Shown: positions 1-9,597, numbered from the stretch's first letter. The stretch: DNA of 64,000 nt from Spartobacteria bacterium (GCA_947487385.1 CANKWU010000006.1:38897-102896), one strand, 5' to 3'. Translations and numbers: made by a program. The notes: a model not told the origin generated them from the sequence alone.

Positions 1-942
1 TGCGGAGAACTCCTTCTGCCAAACTGCATGGGCTTCGGCGCGCTTGGTCTTCAACTCCGCGAAGTAAGTGGTAACCTCGGGAGAGAGATAAAACTTCTCA
101 TCAGGAAGGCCGAGTCCCTTGCGTGCCTCATCGGAGAACTTCACACCAGCCTCTCCGTGGGCTTTGTTAGTTCCCTCAACCTGGGGGATTCCCTTTCCGA
201 TGATCGTCTTGCAGATGATCATGTGGGGCTTGCCCTTGGTGGACTTGGCCTTATTAAAAGCTGAGAGGATCTCGTCCATGTTGTGGCCGTCGATCATCTG
301 GACATGCCATCCGTAGGCGGCGTAACGAGCACCAACATCCTCGCTCTGGCTGACATTGAGCATGGCGTCGAGCGTGACGTTATTGGAGTCGAAGAAAACG
401 ATCAGATTGTCGAGTCCTAGGTGGCCGGCAAGCGAGGAAGCCTCGGCAGAGACACCCTCCTGAAGGCAGCCGTCACCACAAAGGACAACGACGTGGTTGT
501 CGAAGATGGTGTGCTGAGGAGTATTGAAACGGGCGGCAGCCATCTTTTGAGACATTGCGAATCCCACGCCGTTAGCCACACCTTGACCGAGAGGACCCGT
601 GGTCGCCTCGACTCCGGGAGTCTCATGGAACTCGGGATGTCCCGGAGTGATACTGTGGAGCTGGCGGAACTTCTTCACCTGATCGAGAGGAAGGTCGAAT
701 CCGGAAAGATGCAACCATGCGTAGAGGAACATGCTGCCGTGACCTGCAGAGAGGATGAAACGATCGCGATTGATCCAGCGGGGAGCCGCAGGATCGATCT
801 GGAGGGCCTCACCGAAGAGGACGGCCCCGATGTCAGCAGAGCCAAGTGGGAGACCAAGGTGCCCGGACTTGCATGCAGTGACAGCATCGATGGCGAGTCC
901 CCGGGCATCACGGGCGGCTAGTTGGAGGATTGCTTTATTCAT
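1..942 (-). CDS. tkt: Transketolase, N-terminal part (gene runs off the left edge)
   Basis: Reverse strand from ATG at 942 reads MNKAILQLAARDARGLAIDAVTACKSGHLGLPLGSADIGAVLFGEALQIDPAAPRWINRDRFILSAGHGSMFLYAWLHLSGFDL, typical of transketolase; open to the window edge. Confidence 0.93.
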   Translation of the reverse strand, partial: MNKAILQLAARDARGLAIDAVTACKSGHLGLPLGSADIGAVLFGEALQIDPAAPRWINRDRFILSAGHGSMFLYAWLHLSGFDLPLDQVKKFRQLHSITPGHPEFHETPGVEATTGPLGQGVANGVGFAMSQKMAAARFNTPQHTIFDNHVVVLCGDGCLQEGVSAEASSLAGHLGLDNLIVFFDSNNVTLDAMLNVSQSEDVGARYAAYGWHVQMIDGHNMDEILSAFNKAKSTKGKPHMIICKTIIGKGIPQVEGTNKAHGEAGVKFSDEARKGLGLPDEKFYLSPEVTTYFAELKTKRAEAHAVWQKEFSA

Positions 943-1027
943 AAATCAGAGAGATAGCACAAACATCTGCAGGGACTTTTGCAAGCCTCCATCGAATACA
1001 TTTTCGACAAAAAGTGGTTACTGATGA

Positions 1028-2095
1028 CTACTCTGGCTGCTGTTGAGTAAGGCAGTGGAATGCCCCCAGCCCCCAAATCAACTCTCGACAATCGATCGGC
1101 CGGATCATGCGTGTGGGGAAAAGCTCAGCAAGGATCTCCACCGCCTCAACATCGGAATCGCCGCCGAACGCAGGCATCAGTACAGATTCGTTCGCGATGT
1201 AGAAATTGGCATGACTGGCCGGCAAGCGAATCCCCTCACGGTCGATTCGGGGTGGCATCGGCATTTCGATCACTTTCAACGGCGTTCCATCATGGAGTTT
1301 CATTTCATGCAGTCGATGGAGGTTTTCCAACAGGGGAAGATGGTTTGGATCGTTCTGATTCGATTCGATCACCGTCACGACAGTATCCCGGGAAACAAAC
1401 CTAGTGATGTCGTCGACATGGCCGTCGGTATCATCCCCCTCAATTCCATCACCGAGCCAAAGGACTTGCTCCACCCCGAGATAATCTTTCAATCCCTGCT
1501 CGATCTGATTTCGGGACATTGAGGGATTGCGATTGGGATTAAGGAGGCATGACTCTGTGGTGAGTAAGGCACCAGCTCCATTCGGATCGACGGAGCCCCC
1601 CTCCAAGACAAATGGTGGCTTAAACAGCGGATGACTGAAATGGTGCGCGATCCGGCTTGGAACGACATCATCGTCCTCATAAGGTGGATATTTGCCACCC
1701 CAGGCATTATATCCAAAGTCATTGACGGCAAGTTGTGGTGCCAGAACGCGTTTTACAAAGATCGGGCCATGGTCGCGACACCATGGTTCATTAGTCGGGT
1801 TGTTGTGAAACTCGATGCGCTCCATGGGAGCTACTGGCGAGAGAAGTCCCCTCACCTCCTCCTCCTGCTCGGGAGAGCTGATGTTGATTCTTAGAATCTC
1901 AGACTCAGCAAGAATCACAGCCATCTTAACTAGAGTTGGGACAACCCGTTCATAACTTTCTGGAAAACTCTGACCATCCGCATGGGGCCAAGAAATCCAA
2001 GTGGCCTCGTGTCTCTCCCACTCAGCGGGCATCGAGTAGCCCAAGGAGCTGGGTGTTGCAATGGTGACCGTCACGCGAACCGAGAAGGGAGGCAA
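1028..2095 (-). CDS. aguA: Agmatine deiminase / peptidylarginine deiminase family
   Basis: GYSMPAEWERHEATWISWPH..., EPWCRDHGPIFV, GDDTDGHVDDITRFV and the C-terminal RELIWGLGAFHCLTQQQP motif. Confidence 0.93.
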   Translation of the reverse strand: MPPFSVRVTVTIATPSSLGYSMPAEWERHEATWISWPHADGQSFPESYERVVPTLVKMAVILAESEILRINISSPEQEEEVRGLLSPVAPMERIEFHNNPTNEPWCRDHGPIFVKRVLAPQLAVNDFGYNAWGGKYPPYEDDDVVPSRIAHHFSHPLFKPPFVLEGGSVDPNGAGALLTTESCLLNPNRNPSMSRNQIEQGLKDYLGVEQVLWLGDGIEGDDTDGHVDDITRFVSRDTVVTVIESNQNDPNHLPLLENLHRLHEMKLHDGTPLKVIEMPMPPRIDREGIRLPASHANFYIANESVLMPAFGGDSDVEAVEILAELFPTRMIRPIDCRELIWGLGAFHCLTQQQPE

Positions 2096-2111
2096 CCTGG
2101 AGATGGGAGAG

Positions 2112-2435
2112 CTAAGAAACTTGCAGCTTGTCCAGGAGAGCAGCCTTTGAGGAAAGGCCCGTCATGCGCTCGGCAAGGACCCCATTTCGAAAAATCATGA
2201 GCGTCGGAATTGCTGTGATTTGATGGGCCTGTGCAACACCAGGGGCCTCGTCCACATTCACTTTGGATACAGTCACCTTGCCTGAAAGTTCCTTGCCGAG
2301 TTCCTCGATAACAGGAGCAATCATACGGCAGGGTCCGCACCATGGGGCCCAAAAATCGACGAGCAGGACTGGCGATGAGGCAACAGCCTGATTAAAGGTT
2401 GCATCATTGAGTTCAAGGACGTGTTCAGAAGCCAT
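2112..2435 (-). CDS. trxA: Thioredoxin
   Basis: VLLVDFWAPWCGPCRMIAPVIEEL with WCGPC active site; 107 aa. Confidence 0.95.
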   Translation of the reverse strand: MASEHVLELNDATFNQAVASSPVLLVDFWAPWCGPCRMIAPVIEELGKELSGKVTVSKVNVDEAPGVAQAHQITAIPTLMIFRNGVLAERMTGLSSKAALLDKLQVS

Positions 2436-2465
2436 AATAAGTAAGTGTTCGTAGTTGAAATGTGA

Positions 2466-3179
2466 CTATGCCAAGAAGGTCCAGAGTTGGATTCCAAATG
2501 CCGCCAGAGCGAGGAGGGCCGCCGCAAGAACCAAGGGAAGCGGCAACTCAGAACCAGAAGAAGTCGCCTCCTCTTCCTCATCGGGATTCACCGAAAGCTT
2601 AAGACCCTCAGGATGATCACCTGAGGATTTTTCCGGAGCCTTGGCAGGTGCACCAGGTTTGGGGGTTGTCGCTGGCGTAGCAGCAGGAGCTGCATCACCT
2701 TTCTTGCGGGCAGCGGCAGCAGGGGCCGGCTGCAGCTTGATCGTGGCCTGAGGCATGGCCTTTGTTTCGGCGGCACTTGGAGTCACGGGCTCCGGCTTGA
2801 GTGCCACGGAGGCCGAGACAGGTGCTAGTGGGACCGGAGTTGCTGGAGTTGCCGGCTTGAGAACCGCTGGCGCAGGAGAAAGAGCGGAAGGAGATGAAGC
2901 ACCAGGGGCTCCTGGAGGTCTTAACGCAGCCAGGGAAGCCGGAGGAGCTAGTGGGGTTGGTGGAAATGGAGGCTTGAGAGGTCCGGGTGGAATAGAAGGA
3001 GTTGCTGATCCGACAGGCACTCCTGCGGCGGGAAGGGGAGCACCAGTACCGGAAGTCGGCACCCCTGCAGCAGGAACAGGCTTCGGAGGGAGCTTCAAAG
3101 GAGGAAGCTTTAGGGGGGCAGGCGAGCCAGCGGGCAAATCGGAAACTGGAGGGTTATTTGGGGATGGGATATCACTCAC
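2466..3179 (-). CDS. Proline/alanine-rich protein with a single C-terminal transmembrane segment, unknown function
   Basis: Long Pro/Ala-rich low-complexity region, acidic DEEEE stretch, then C-terminal hydrophobic LPLVLAAALLALAAFGIQLWTFLA. Confidence 0.7.
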   Translation of the reverse strand: MSDIPSPNNPPVSDLPAGSPAPLKLPPLKLPPKPVPAAGVPTSGTGAPLPAAGVPVGSATPSIPPGPLKPPFPPTPLAPPASLAALRPPGAPGASSPSALSPAPAVLKPATPATPVPLAPVSASVALKPEPVTPSAAETKAMPQATIKLQPAPAAAARKKGDAAPAATPATTPKPGAPAKAPEKSSGDHPEGLKLSVNPDEEEEATSSGSELPLPLVLAAALLALAAFGIQLWTFLA

Positions 3180-3315
3180 AATATGTAGGGGATTAAATTC
3201 AGTCGAAAATTATGTTTCGGAGACAGTCCTGTCAATCACGCTCCCACAAACCAATAAAGAATCATTGTCGGCGTGTGCTGAAACGTGAGGGGGGAAAGCG
3301 TGTTAAGCTATTCTC

Positions 3316-5532
3316 CTACCCCCCCTGAGCCGTTTTTGCAGTGCGGAGTTTATGGATATCAGCAGTCAAATCTTGGATAATATTGATAGCCTCATGGCGG
3401 ATGGGATCGGATGTCTTGGAAACATCCGCGTCATCCTCTTCGGCATCGGGATCCTTGGCCTGCTTTTCCCTGATAGGCTTCTTCTTCAAGGTGACTTTGG
3501 GGAGAGTGGGTTTGTCTACCGTGTCAAGCGTGACTTCATAGGCTGCGGGTTCCTCTACGGGATGAAGTTTTCGCTCCTTCTTACGCTCTTCCTTGCGGGT
3601 CTTTTCCTGAGCGAGCTCTTCCTTGCGGACATTTTCATTCAGCGAAAGCTGATTTAGGTCCAGTTTCTCACGAAAGCGTTTCATGTCCTCGGTGATGTAT
3701 CTGAATTCGGAATCCTTGGAAACACGATCGGCGGAACGCTGTTTTAAGGTCTCGAGGAAAGGCGACGCGAAGGTGAACTTATTCACCGGCTGGGGGTCAA
3801 CCTCGTCATAGGCAAGTGGGTTGGGAAGAGAACTCTCGCCAATCTCCGGAGTATCCGTGGGTGACGGGAGGACGATGTCGGAAAGCACCCCCCGGTGCTG
3901 AGTGGATCCCCCGGAGACACGATAGAACTTCTGGATCGTAAGCTTGAGTGATCCTGCTTTGGAGCCCTCGTCATGAAAGAGTGGCATGAACTTGCCCACA
4001 TCGAGTAGCGTCTGCACGGTTCCCTTGCCGAAACTACGTTGATCGCCGACGATAACAGCACGCCCGTAATCTTGAAGTGCCGCGGCAAAAATCTCACTGG
4101 CTGAGGCACTGAGACGATTCGCCAGCACAACAACAGGACCCGTGTAAAATGGATCCCCCTCTCCATCCTTTGCGACAGTAACCTTCCCATTTGCATCCTT
4201 TGCCTGGACGACCGGGCCGCTGCCGACAAAAAGTCCCGTCAAATTAATTGCCTCCTCGAGTGAACCACCGCCATCGCGCCTTAGGTCGATAACCAAGCCC
4301 TCAATCCCCTCCTTTTTCATGCGTTCAACAATACGGCGGACATCTTTGGTGGTGCTCTTCGAATCCCCTTCGCCGTGCTTATCCATCTCGGCATAGAAGG
4401 AGGGAATGGTGAGCCAACCAATCTTGACGTTCTTGCCTTCGGGATTGATGGAATCAATCACTTCTCCCTTGGCCTCGGACTCCTTAAGTTTAACTTCCTC
4501 GCGGGTGATCTCGATGACATGGCGCTTGGAGGGATCGGTGGCGTTCGCGGGTATGACCTGGATTCGCACCAGGCTTCCCTTGGCTCCGCGGATCTTCTCC
4601 ACAACCTTGTCGAGTTTCATGTCGACCACATCCTCAAATGATTCCTTGCCCTGCGCGACAGCCGCGATCCGATCATTCGGCTTCAATCTCCCATCTTTGT
4701 CAGCAGGTCCGCCCGGCACAACCTCAACAATTTTCGCATAGCCGTCGTCGGTTCTGAGAACCGCCCCGATTCCCACAAGAGAAAGTCTCATCTGGATGTT
4801 GAAGTTCTCCATGTCCGAGGGGCTCATGTACTCAGAATGAGGATCATAGCTCTGGGAGAGCGCCACCAAGAAGGTCTTGATCACATCCTCGTCGCTCTGC
4901 TCGTTGATACTTTTCAGAAATTGATCATATCGTTTACCGACCACTTTGGTCGGAGGATTCAGGGGATGCTCATTGAGATTTTCCTGAAGAAGTTCGGCTT
5001 CGATCCGATCTGACCAGAGCCGGTCCGACTCTTGGAGATCGGATGGCCAGGGAGCTTTCTTACGGTCTATCTCGACGCTCTTGGAACTGGAAAAGTCATG
5101 AGGTGCGGCCGCCAACTCTTTGTTCTTTACCACACGGTCCTCAACTCGCTGGCGAAATCTCGAGAAGATCTCGCGTGGAGCCCTAAGATCGCCATGGAGA
5201 ATGTCCGAAGCGAGAGTGGGTGAAAAGCGCTGGATAAACTCGTCGATATCCCCCTTGGTAAAATAGAGATGTGTGTAATCAAGGATGTTAAAATAGTTTC
5301 TCAAGACCCGTTCCGACATCGTCTCAGGCGGCTCTGACTCAAGACGCGGGGGGTTTTTTTCAGAAAGGGCGAGGGGATGGAGGTAATGCCCCTGTTCCAG
5401 CATTCTGGCTACAGTAGCAGCAACAGGGGCCATGTCCCTGGAGGCAGTCTCGTTGGTCGGGGAGGCACCAATCCGTGAGGAGACCAGAAGAAGCAGTAAC
5501 AACAATGATAACATTTTTGTCGAAAGGATCAT
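3316..5532 (-). CDS. prc: Carboxy-terminal (tail-specific) S41 protease with PDZ domain
   Basis: Signal-like N-terminus, PDZ region (VGIGAVLRTDDGYAKIVEVVPGGPADKDGRLKPNDRI), S41 core (LVIDLRRDGGGSLEEA..., ANRLSASASEIFAAALQDYGRAVIVGDQRSFGKGTVQ). Start placed at an internal ATG; the ORF extends to 5598. Confidence 0.9.
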   Translation of the reverse strand: MILSTKMLSLLLLLLLVSSRIGASPTNETASRDMAPVAATVARMLEQGHYLHPLALSEKNPPRLESEPPETMSERVLRNYFNILDYTHLYFTKGDIDEFIQRFSPTLASDILHGDLRAPREIFSRFRQRVEDRVVKNKELAAAPHDFSSSKSVEIDRKKAPWPSDLQESDRLWSDRIEAELLQENLNEHPLNPPTKVVGKRYDQFLKSINEQSDEDVIKTFLVALSQSYDPHSEYMSPSDMENFNIQMRLSLVGIGAVLRTDDGYAKIVEVVPGGPADKDGRLKPNDRIAAVAQGKESFEDVVDMKLDKVVEKIRGAKGSLVRIQVIPANATDPSKRHVIEITREEVKLKESEAKGEVIDSINPEGKNVKIGWLTIPSFYAEMDKHGEGDSKSTTKDVRRIVERMKKEGIEGLVIDLRRDGGGSLEEAINLTGLFVGSGPVVQAKDANGKVTVAKDGEGDPFYTGPVVVLANRLSASASEIFAAALQDYGRAVIVGDQRSFGKGTVQTLLDVGKFMPLFHDEGSKAGSLKLTIQKFYRVSGGSTQHRGVLSDIVLPSPTDTPEIGESSLPNPLAYDEVDPQPVNKFTFASPFLETLKQRSADRVSKDSEFRYITEDMKRFREKLDLNQLSLNENVRKEELAQEKTRKEERKKERKLHPVEEPAAYEVTLDTVDKPTLPKVTLKKKPIREKQAKDPDAEEDDADVSKTSDPIRHEAINIIQDLTADIHKLRTAKTAQGG

Positions 5533-5579
5533 GGAACAGAACCGTTGCAGAGAGTTGAAGGAAAAGCAAACATCATGAA

Positions 5580-6212
5580 ATGAATATAAATCAGACACAC
5601 CAAGGCCTTCAAATGTTCACCGGGGGAGCTCTTGAGACCAACTCCTATCTGTTATCCTGTCCGGAGGGAAACATCCTGATCGATGCGCCCGAAGGTGCTG
5701 TCGAGGCCTTTCGTGACATTCCAGTTACCATGCTTCTGCTGACCCACGGTCACTATGACCATGTTTGGGATGCAGCTGCCGTGGCTCGCCATCATAGATG
5801 CCCAGTGGCGATGCACCCTGTCACCGAGTCGATGCTGGCAGATAGGAACTTGCTGAGAAGGTTCGGGATCGACCTAGAGGTGGAGCCGGTCAAGGCTGAT
5901 CTGAAACTCCTCGAGGGGGCCGAACAGCGCCTCTTGGGTAGATCCTTTACCATCTTGGAGGTGCCCGGCCATTGCCCAGGGAGCCTTTGTATCCACGACG
6001 CGACATCGAATTTGTTGTTCGGCGGAGACGTGCTCTTCGCCGGAGGGGTGGGGCGTTGGGATCTGCCCGGCGGTGACCACGATCTTCTCCTCTCGGGCAT
6101 CTCCAAAAAACTGCTTCCCCTCCCCGGCCAAACCATTGTCCTCCCAGGGCATGGTCCTTCGACAACAATCGAGGAGGAAAGGGCTTACAATCCCTATCTG
6201 GCTGGAGCTTGA
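5580..6212 (+). CDS. MBL-fold metallo-hydrolase (glyoxalase II-like)
   Basis: LLLTHGHYDHVWD, VPGHCPGSLCI, LFGGDVLF and LPGHGPSTTIEEE motifs. Confidence 0.9.
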   Translation: MNINQTHQGLQMFTGGALETNSYLLSCPEGNILIDAPEGAVEAFRDIPVTMLLLTHGHYDHVWDAAAVARHHRCPVAMHPVTESMLADRNLLRRFGIDLEVEPVKADLKLLEGAEQRLLGRSFTILEVPGHCPGSLCIHDATSNLLFGGDVLFAGGVGRWDLPGGDHDLLLSGISKKLLPLPGQTIVLPGHGPSTTIEEERAYNPYLAGA

Positions 6213-6297
6213 TCCGGCGGTTTTAGTGCCTGTGGGATATAATTTTCCAGCCGATCCCAGCTCGACAGGGTGATTCCCATTGGAGTAATAAATTAAT

Positions 6298-7575
6298 ATG
6301 CCCTCCTTTGCTTACGTAGCCCTTGATGCCCAAGGACAACAAGTCAGTGACTATATCGATGCCGCCAACCAGTCCGAGGCGGTCAACACCCTGAGGAGCC
6401 AAGGGTTATTTCCCACAAGCGTCAAGGAACAGGCCCGCCCCACCAAGGTCAAAGCGGGAAAGGGAGGAAAAAACCCCACAAGTGCCCCCGCCAAAGGTAA
6501 GAGCATTTCGATTCCGTTCCTCGAAAAGAAGACAATCAAGAGTGCTACCCTCATGGTATTCACCAGACAGTTGGCCACCCTTATTGATGCAGGATTACCG
6601 CTTCTTCGGGGACTTACTGTTCTGGGCAAGCAGGAGCCTGATCCTGTGCTAAAGAAAACGATCACACAGCTTGCCGAAGCGGTCCAAGGTGGAGGAACCT
6701 TCAGTGACGGTCTCAACTCTCATCCTAAGATTTTCAACAAGCTCTACGTGAACATGGTCAAGGCAGGCGAGCTTGGCGGCGTGCTTGAGGTTGTTCTTAA
6801 CCGTCTTGCGGAGTTTCAGGAAAAGGCCGAGAAGGTGAAGGGAAAGGTGAAATCAGCTATGATGTATCCGGCCATCGTCATGGTAATTGCCGTCATTATC
6901 ATGGGATTCTTGCTTGTCTTCATTGTGCCCAAGTTTGAGCAGATCTTTGCCGATATGCTTGGTGGCAAACCACTCCCCCTGCTTACACAGATCGTCATCA
7001 CCTCCAGTAGAGTGGTCCAGCATCAGTTCATCCTGATTGCATTGGGCATCGGAGCCCTGGTGGTTGGTTTTAAATTCCTGGCCGCCTCCCCCAAAGGAGC
7101 GGTTTTATTGGATCAGTTCATGCTCAAAGCCCCACTCTTCGGAGACCTGACCCGCAAGAACGGAATCTCTCGGTTCACCCGCACGCTCGGAACTCTCGTG
7201 ACCAGCGGCGTACCTATCCTTCAGGCTCTGAACATCACCAAGGAAACGTCGGGCAATGCAGTCATCTCCTCCGCGATCGCCAAGATCCATGATGCGGTCA
7301 AGGAAGGAGAATCCATCGTCCGTCCCATGGAAGCCAGCGGCGTCTTTCCCTCAATGGTCATCAGCATGGTGGACGTAGGCGAGGAAACGGGTCAGCTTCC
7401 GGAAATGCTCCTGAAGGTAGCCGATCTCTATGACGATGAAGTCGATAGTGCCGTTGCGGGGCTCACTTCCCTCATGGAACCGATCATGATCGTCTTCCTC
7501 GCCGTCATTGTTGGTTCAATCGTCATCGCCCTCTTCCTTCCGCTCATCAGCATCATCAGTGGTATGCAGCAGTAA
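6298..7575 (+). CDS. Type II secretion / type IV pilus inner membrane protein, GspF/PilC family
   Basis: MPSFAYVALDAQGQ..., [19 protein letters not shown], second GspF domain FTRTLGTLVTSGVPILQAL and MVDVGEETGQLPEML. Confidence 0.93.
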   Translation: MPSFAYVALDAQGQQVSDYIDAANQSEAVNTLRSQGLFPTSVKEQARPTKVKAGKGGKNPTSAPAKGKSISIPFLEKKTIKSATLMVFTRQLATLIDAGLPLLRGLTVLGKQEPDPVLKKTITQLAEAVQGGGTFSDGLNSHPKIFNKLYVNMVKAGELGGVLEVVLNRLAEFQEKAEKVKGKVKSAMMYPAIVMVIAVIIMGFLLVFIVPKFEQIFADMLGGKPLPLLTQIVITSSRVVQHQFILIALGIGALVVGFKFLAASPKGAVLLDQFMLKAPLFGDLTRKNGISRFTRTLGTLVTSGVPILQALNITKETSGNAVISSAIAKIHDAVKEGESIVRPMEASGVFPSMVISMVDVGEETGQLPEMLLKVADLYDDEVDSAVAGLTSLMEPIMIVFLAVIVGSIVIALFLPLISIISGMQQ

Positions 7576-7582
7576 AGAAACC

Positions 7583-8038
7583 ATGCTCACCACCTATAAA
7601 AAATCATCTTCCAGAGGTTTTACTCTGATCGAACTATTGGTCGTTGTAGCGATCATCGCCACCTTGGCCTCATTAGTGCTTGCCGCGGCGAGTGGCGTCC
7701 AGAAAAAGGGGGCCCGTTCGCGGGCTGAGGCAGAAATTGCGGCCTTGGGAGCAGCGCTGGAAAGATACAAGGCAGACAATGGTGACTTTCCGACCAATAG
7801 TTCAGGATCTGCAAACCTTGTTGCAGCCCTGATGAATACGAATACGCCGGGAGCTAGGATTTATTTTGAATTCAAAACAAAGTTTTTGGATGCCAACAGC
7901 AACTTCCTTGATCCCTTTGGTAACCCCTACCAATACGTCTACACCAATGGCTCACCTAACAACGGCGCCAATAACTACGACCTCTGGTCAACGGCTGGTA
8001 ACTCAGGCAGCGCTAATACTTGGATCAAGAACTGGTAA
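7583..8038 (+). CDS. Prepilin-type N-terminal cleavage/methylation protein (GspG-like pseudopilin)
   Basis: GFTLIELLVVVAIIATLASLVLAA prepilin signal; start at ATG 7583 just after GspF. Confidence 0.9.
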   Translation: MLTTYKKSSSRGFTLIELLVVVAIIATLASLVLAAASGVQKKGARSRAEAEIAALGAALERYKADNGDFPTNSSGSANLVAALMNTNTPGARIYFEFKTKFLDANSNFLDPFGNPYQYVYTNGSPNNGANNYDLWSTAGNSGSANTWIKNW

Positions 8039-8062
8039 CTGCCGAGGCCAACAGCTACAGCA

Positions 8063-8680
8063 TCAGCGAATCGTCCGAAGATTCCCCCAGCCTTCCAGAA
8101 CAATCTGGGACCAGCTTTCCAGCTGATCATTCCTCTCCGCAAGCTCTTCGCGGCTGAGAAACCCAAGTTCAGCGATTGACTCCTCATTGGCTGTCACTTC
8201 AGGTCCGGCTAGATGGCATTGATGGACAATCCCGAGGTGAACAGCTCCCACGGGATTCGAGTCGTCATTGAGGAGTGCCAGCGGACGCTCGATAAAGGCG
8301 CTGCCCAGCGAAAGTTCTTCCTGCAATTCACGCACCAGGGCACGTTGATAGGCCACGGAATCAAAGGCTGCGCCTAATCCGTCCCCATCATTAATGTGAC
8401 CGCCGATACCGACCGAGCCCTTTTTAAGCAGACGGGTTTCCCCCGAACCACTTCCGCGGCGGTAATGAAGAATCTTATCCCCGAAGGTCACGACCACATA
8501 GGGAATCAGCTGCTTAAGCGACGGATCCTCCTCAGCCTCGCCTCGCGGCACAAAGAAATGATTCCCCGGTTGCAGGAAGACAGGAAGGTATCTGCTGATC
8601 TCGGGATTGAGGCCGTGAAAGGAACCGAGCTCATCAAAAAGGGCACGGCGGATGACAAGAACTTGTTCGCTGGAAGACAT
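8063..8680 (-). CDS. NUDIX-like hydrolase/phosphoesterase
   Basis: VGIGGHINDGDG...AYQRALVRELQEELSL resembles an extended Nudix box. Confidence 0.65.
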   Translation of the reverse strand: MSSSEQVLVIRRALFDELGSFHGLNPEISRYLPVFLQPGNHFFVPRGEAEEDPSLKQLIPYVVVTFGDKILHYRRGSGSGETRLLKKGSVGIGGHINDGDGLGAAFDSVAYQRALVRELQEELSLGSAFIERPLALLNDDSNPVGAVHLGIVHQCHLAGPEVTANEESIAELGFLSREELAERNDQLESWSQIVLEGWGNLRTIR

Positions 8681-8731
8681 AATCAGGCTGATAGACTGAA
8701 GGCTGAAAGCCGATAGGCAAGCGCCAAAAAC

Positions 8732-9385
8732 TCACCCTTCCAAATAGGGTCCCAACTTTTCCCTGAGTATGTTGCGGGCGCGGAAAAGAAGGCTTTTTAC
8801 GGCAGGCAGGCTCAGCGAGAGCACTTCGGCGATCTCATCGTAGGGCATGTTCTCGTAGCGACGCAGGATCACGGCAAGACGCTCCTTCTCTGACAAGCAA
8901 GCAAGAGCTTGTTCAATGGCATCATGCAGTTCCCTCTCTAGAATCTGCTCATCAGGTCCTGGAGTTCCATCGGAATGATCCGGCAAATCCTCATTCGGAT
9001 CCCGTGACTGGGGAATCAACCGGGCCCGGCCTCGCCTTCGGGATTCGTTAAAGACCAGACGCTTCGCGATGATCAGTAGCCAGGTGGTGAATTTGGCCTC
9101 CGATCTCCACCGCGGGGCCGATTTCCAGACGTTCAGGAAGACCTGCTGGGCAAGATCTTCCGCATCAGACATTCCGATCATCCGTGTCACGGTAGCCACA
9201 ACAAGATTCTCATGACGCTCCACGAGCCTGCGAAATGCATCATCATCACCCACTGACACGAGGCGCATCAAGACCTCGTCGGATTCATGAAACTCACAGG
9301 ACTCTGGGGGAATCTCCGTCACTTTCAAAAGTCTGACTTCAATGCTGTAATTCTTCAACCCTTGACGGCACGTGCCTACCAGCAA
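8732..9385 (-). CDS. RNA polymerase sigma factor, ECF/sigma-70 family
   Basis: DAEDLAQQVFLNVWKSAPRWRSEAKFTTWLLIIAKRLVFNESRRR (region 2) and LSEKERLAVILRRYENMPYDEIAEVLSLSLPAVKSLLFRAR (region 4). Start codon uncertain. Confidence 0.92.
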   Translation of the reverse strand: MLVGTCRQGLKNYSIEVRLLKVTEIPPESCEFHESDEVLMRLVSVGDDDAFRRLVERHENLVVATVTRMIGMSDAEDLAQQVFLNVWKSAPRWRSEAKFTTWLLIIAKRLVFNESRRRGRARLIPQSRDPNEDLPDHSDGTPGPDEQILERELHDAIEQALACLSEKERLAVILRRYENMPYDEIAEVLSLSLPAVKSLLFRARNILREKLGPYLEG

Positions 9386-9526
9386 GCCGTGCCGCCCTTA
9401 CGGGATGCCTTCAGCAATACAAGAGCATGGGGATTGCTCGGGATAGCCTACGCACAAGCGTAGCCTGAAAGGAGCAACTCGAGGGAGCGAGAGCGGCATT
9501 CTACCGCGCCGGTTGGCACCGGCTTG

Positions 9527-9597
9527 TTTAACCCTTTAACCCTTTAACCCTTTAACCCTTTAACCCTTTAACCCTTTAACTCTTTAACCCTTTAACC
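9527..9597. repeat. Tandem octamer array TTTAACCC, about 9 units (unit 7 is TTTAACTC, last unit partial)
   Basis: Read directly; uninterrupted 8-bp period beginning at 9527 and overlapping the trmB 3' end (stop at 9584). Confidence 0.97.

Noticed and set aside
421-921. 166-aa plus-strand ORF
   Set aside because: Antisense to the transketolase frame, whose reverse-strand translation is clearly homologous; the plus-strand protein has no recognisable motif.
2755-3288. 177-aa Gly/Ala-rich plus-strand ORF
   Set aside because: Mirror artefact of the GC-rich proline-rich gene on the minus strand.
9527-9597. Possible CRISPR or telomere-type sequence
   Set aside because: Eight-base direct tandem units without spacers; CRISPR is excluded, and nothing indicates a replicon end because coding genes continue on both sides.
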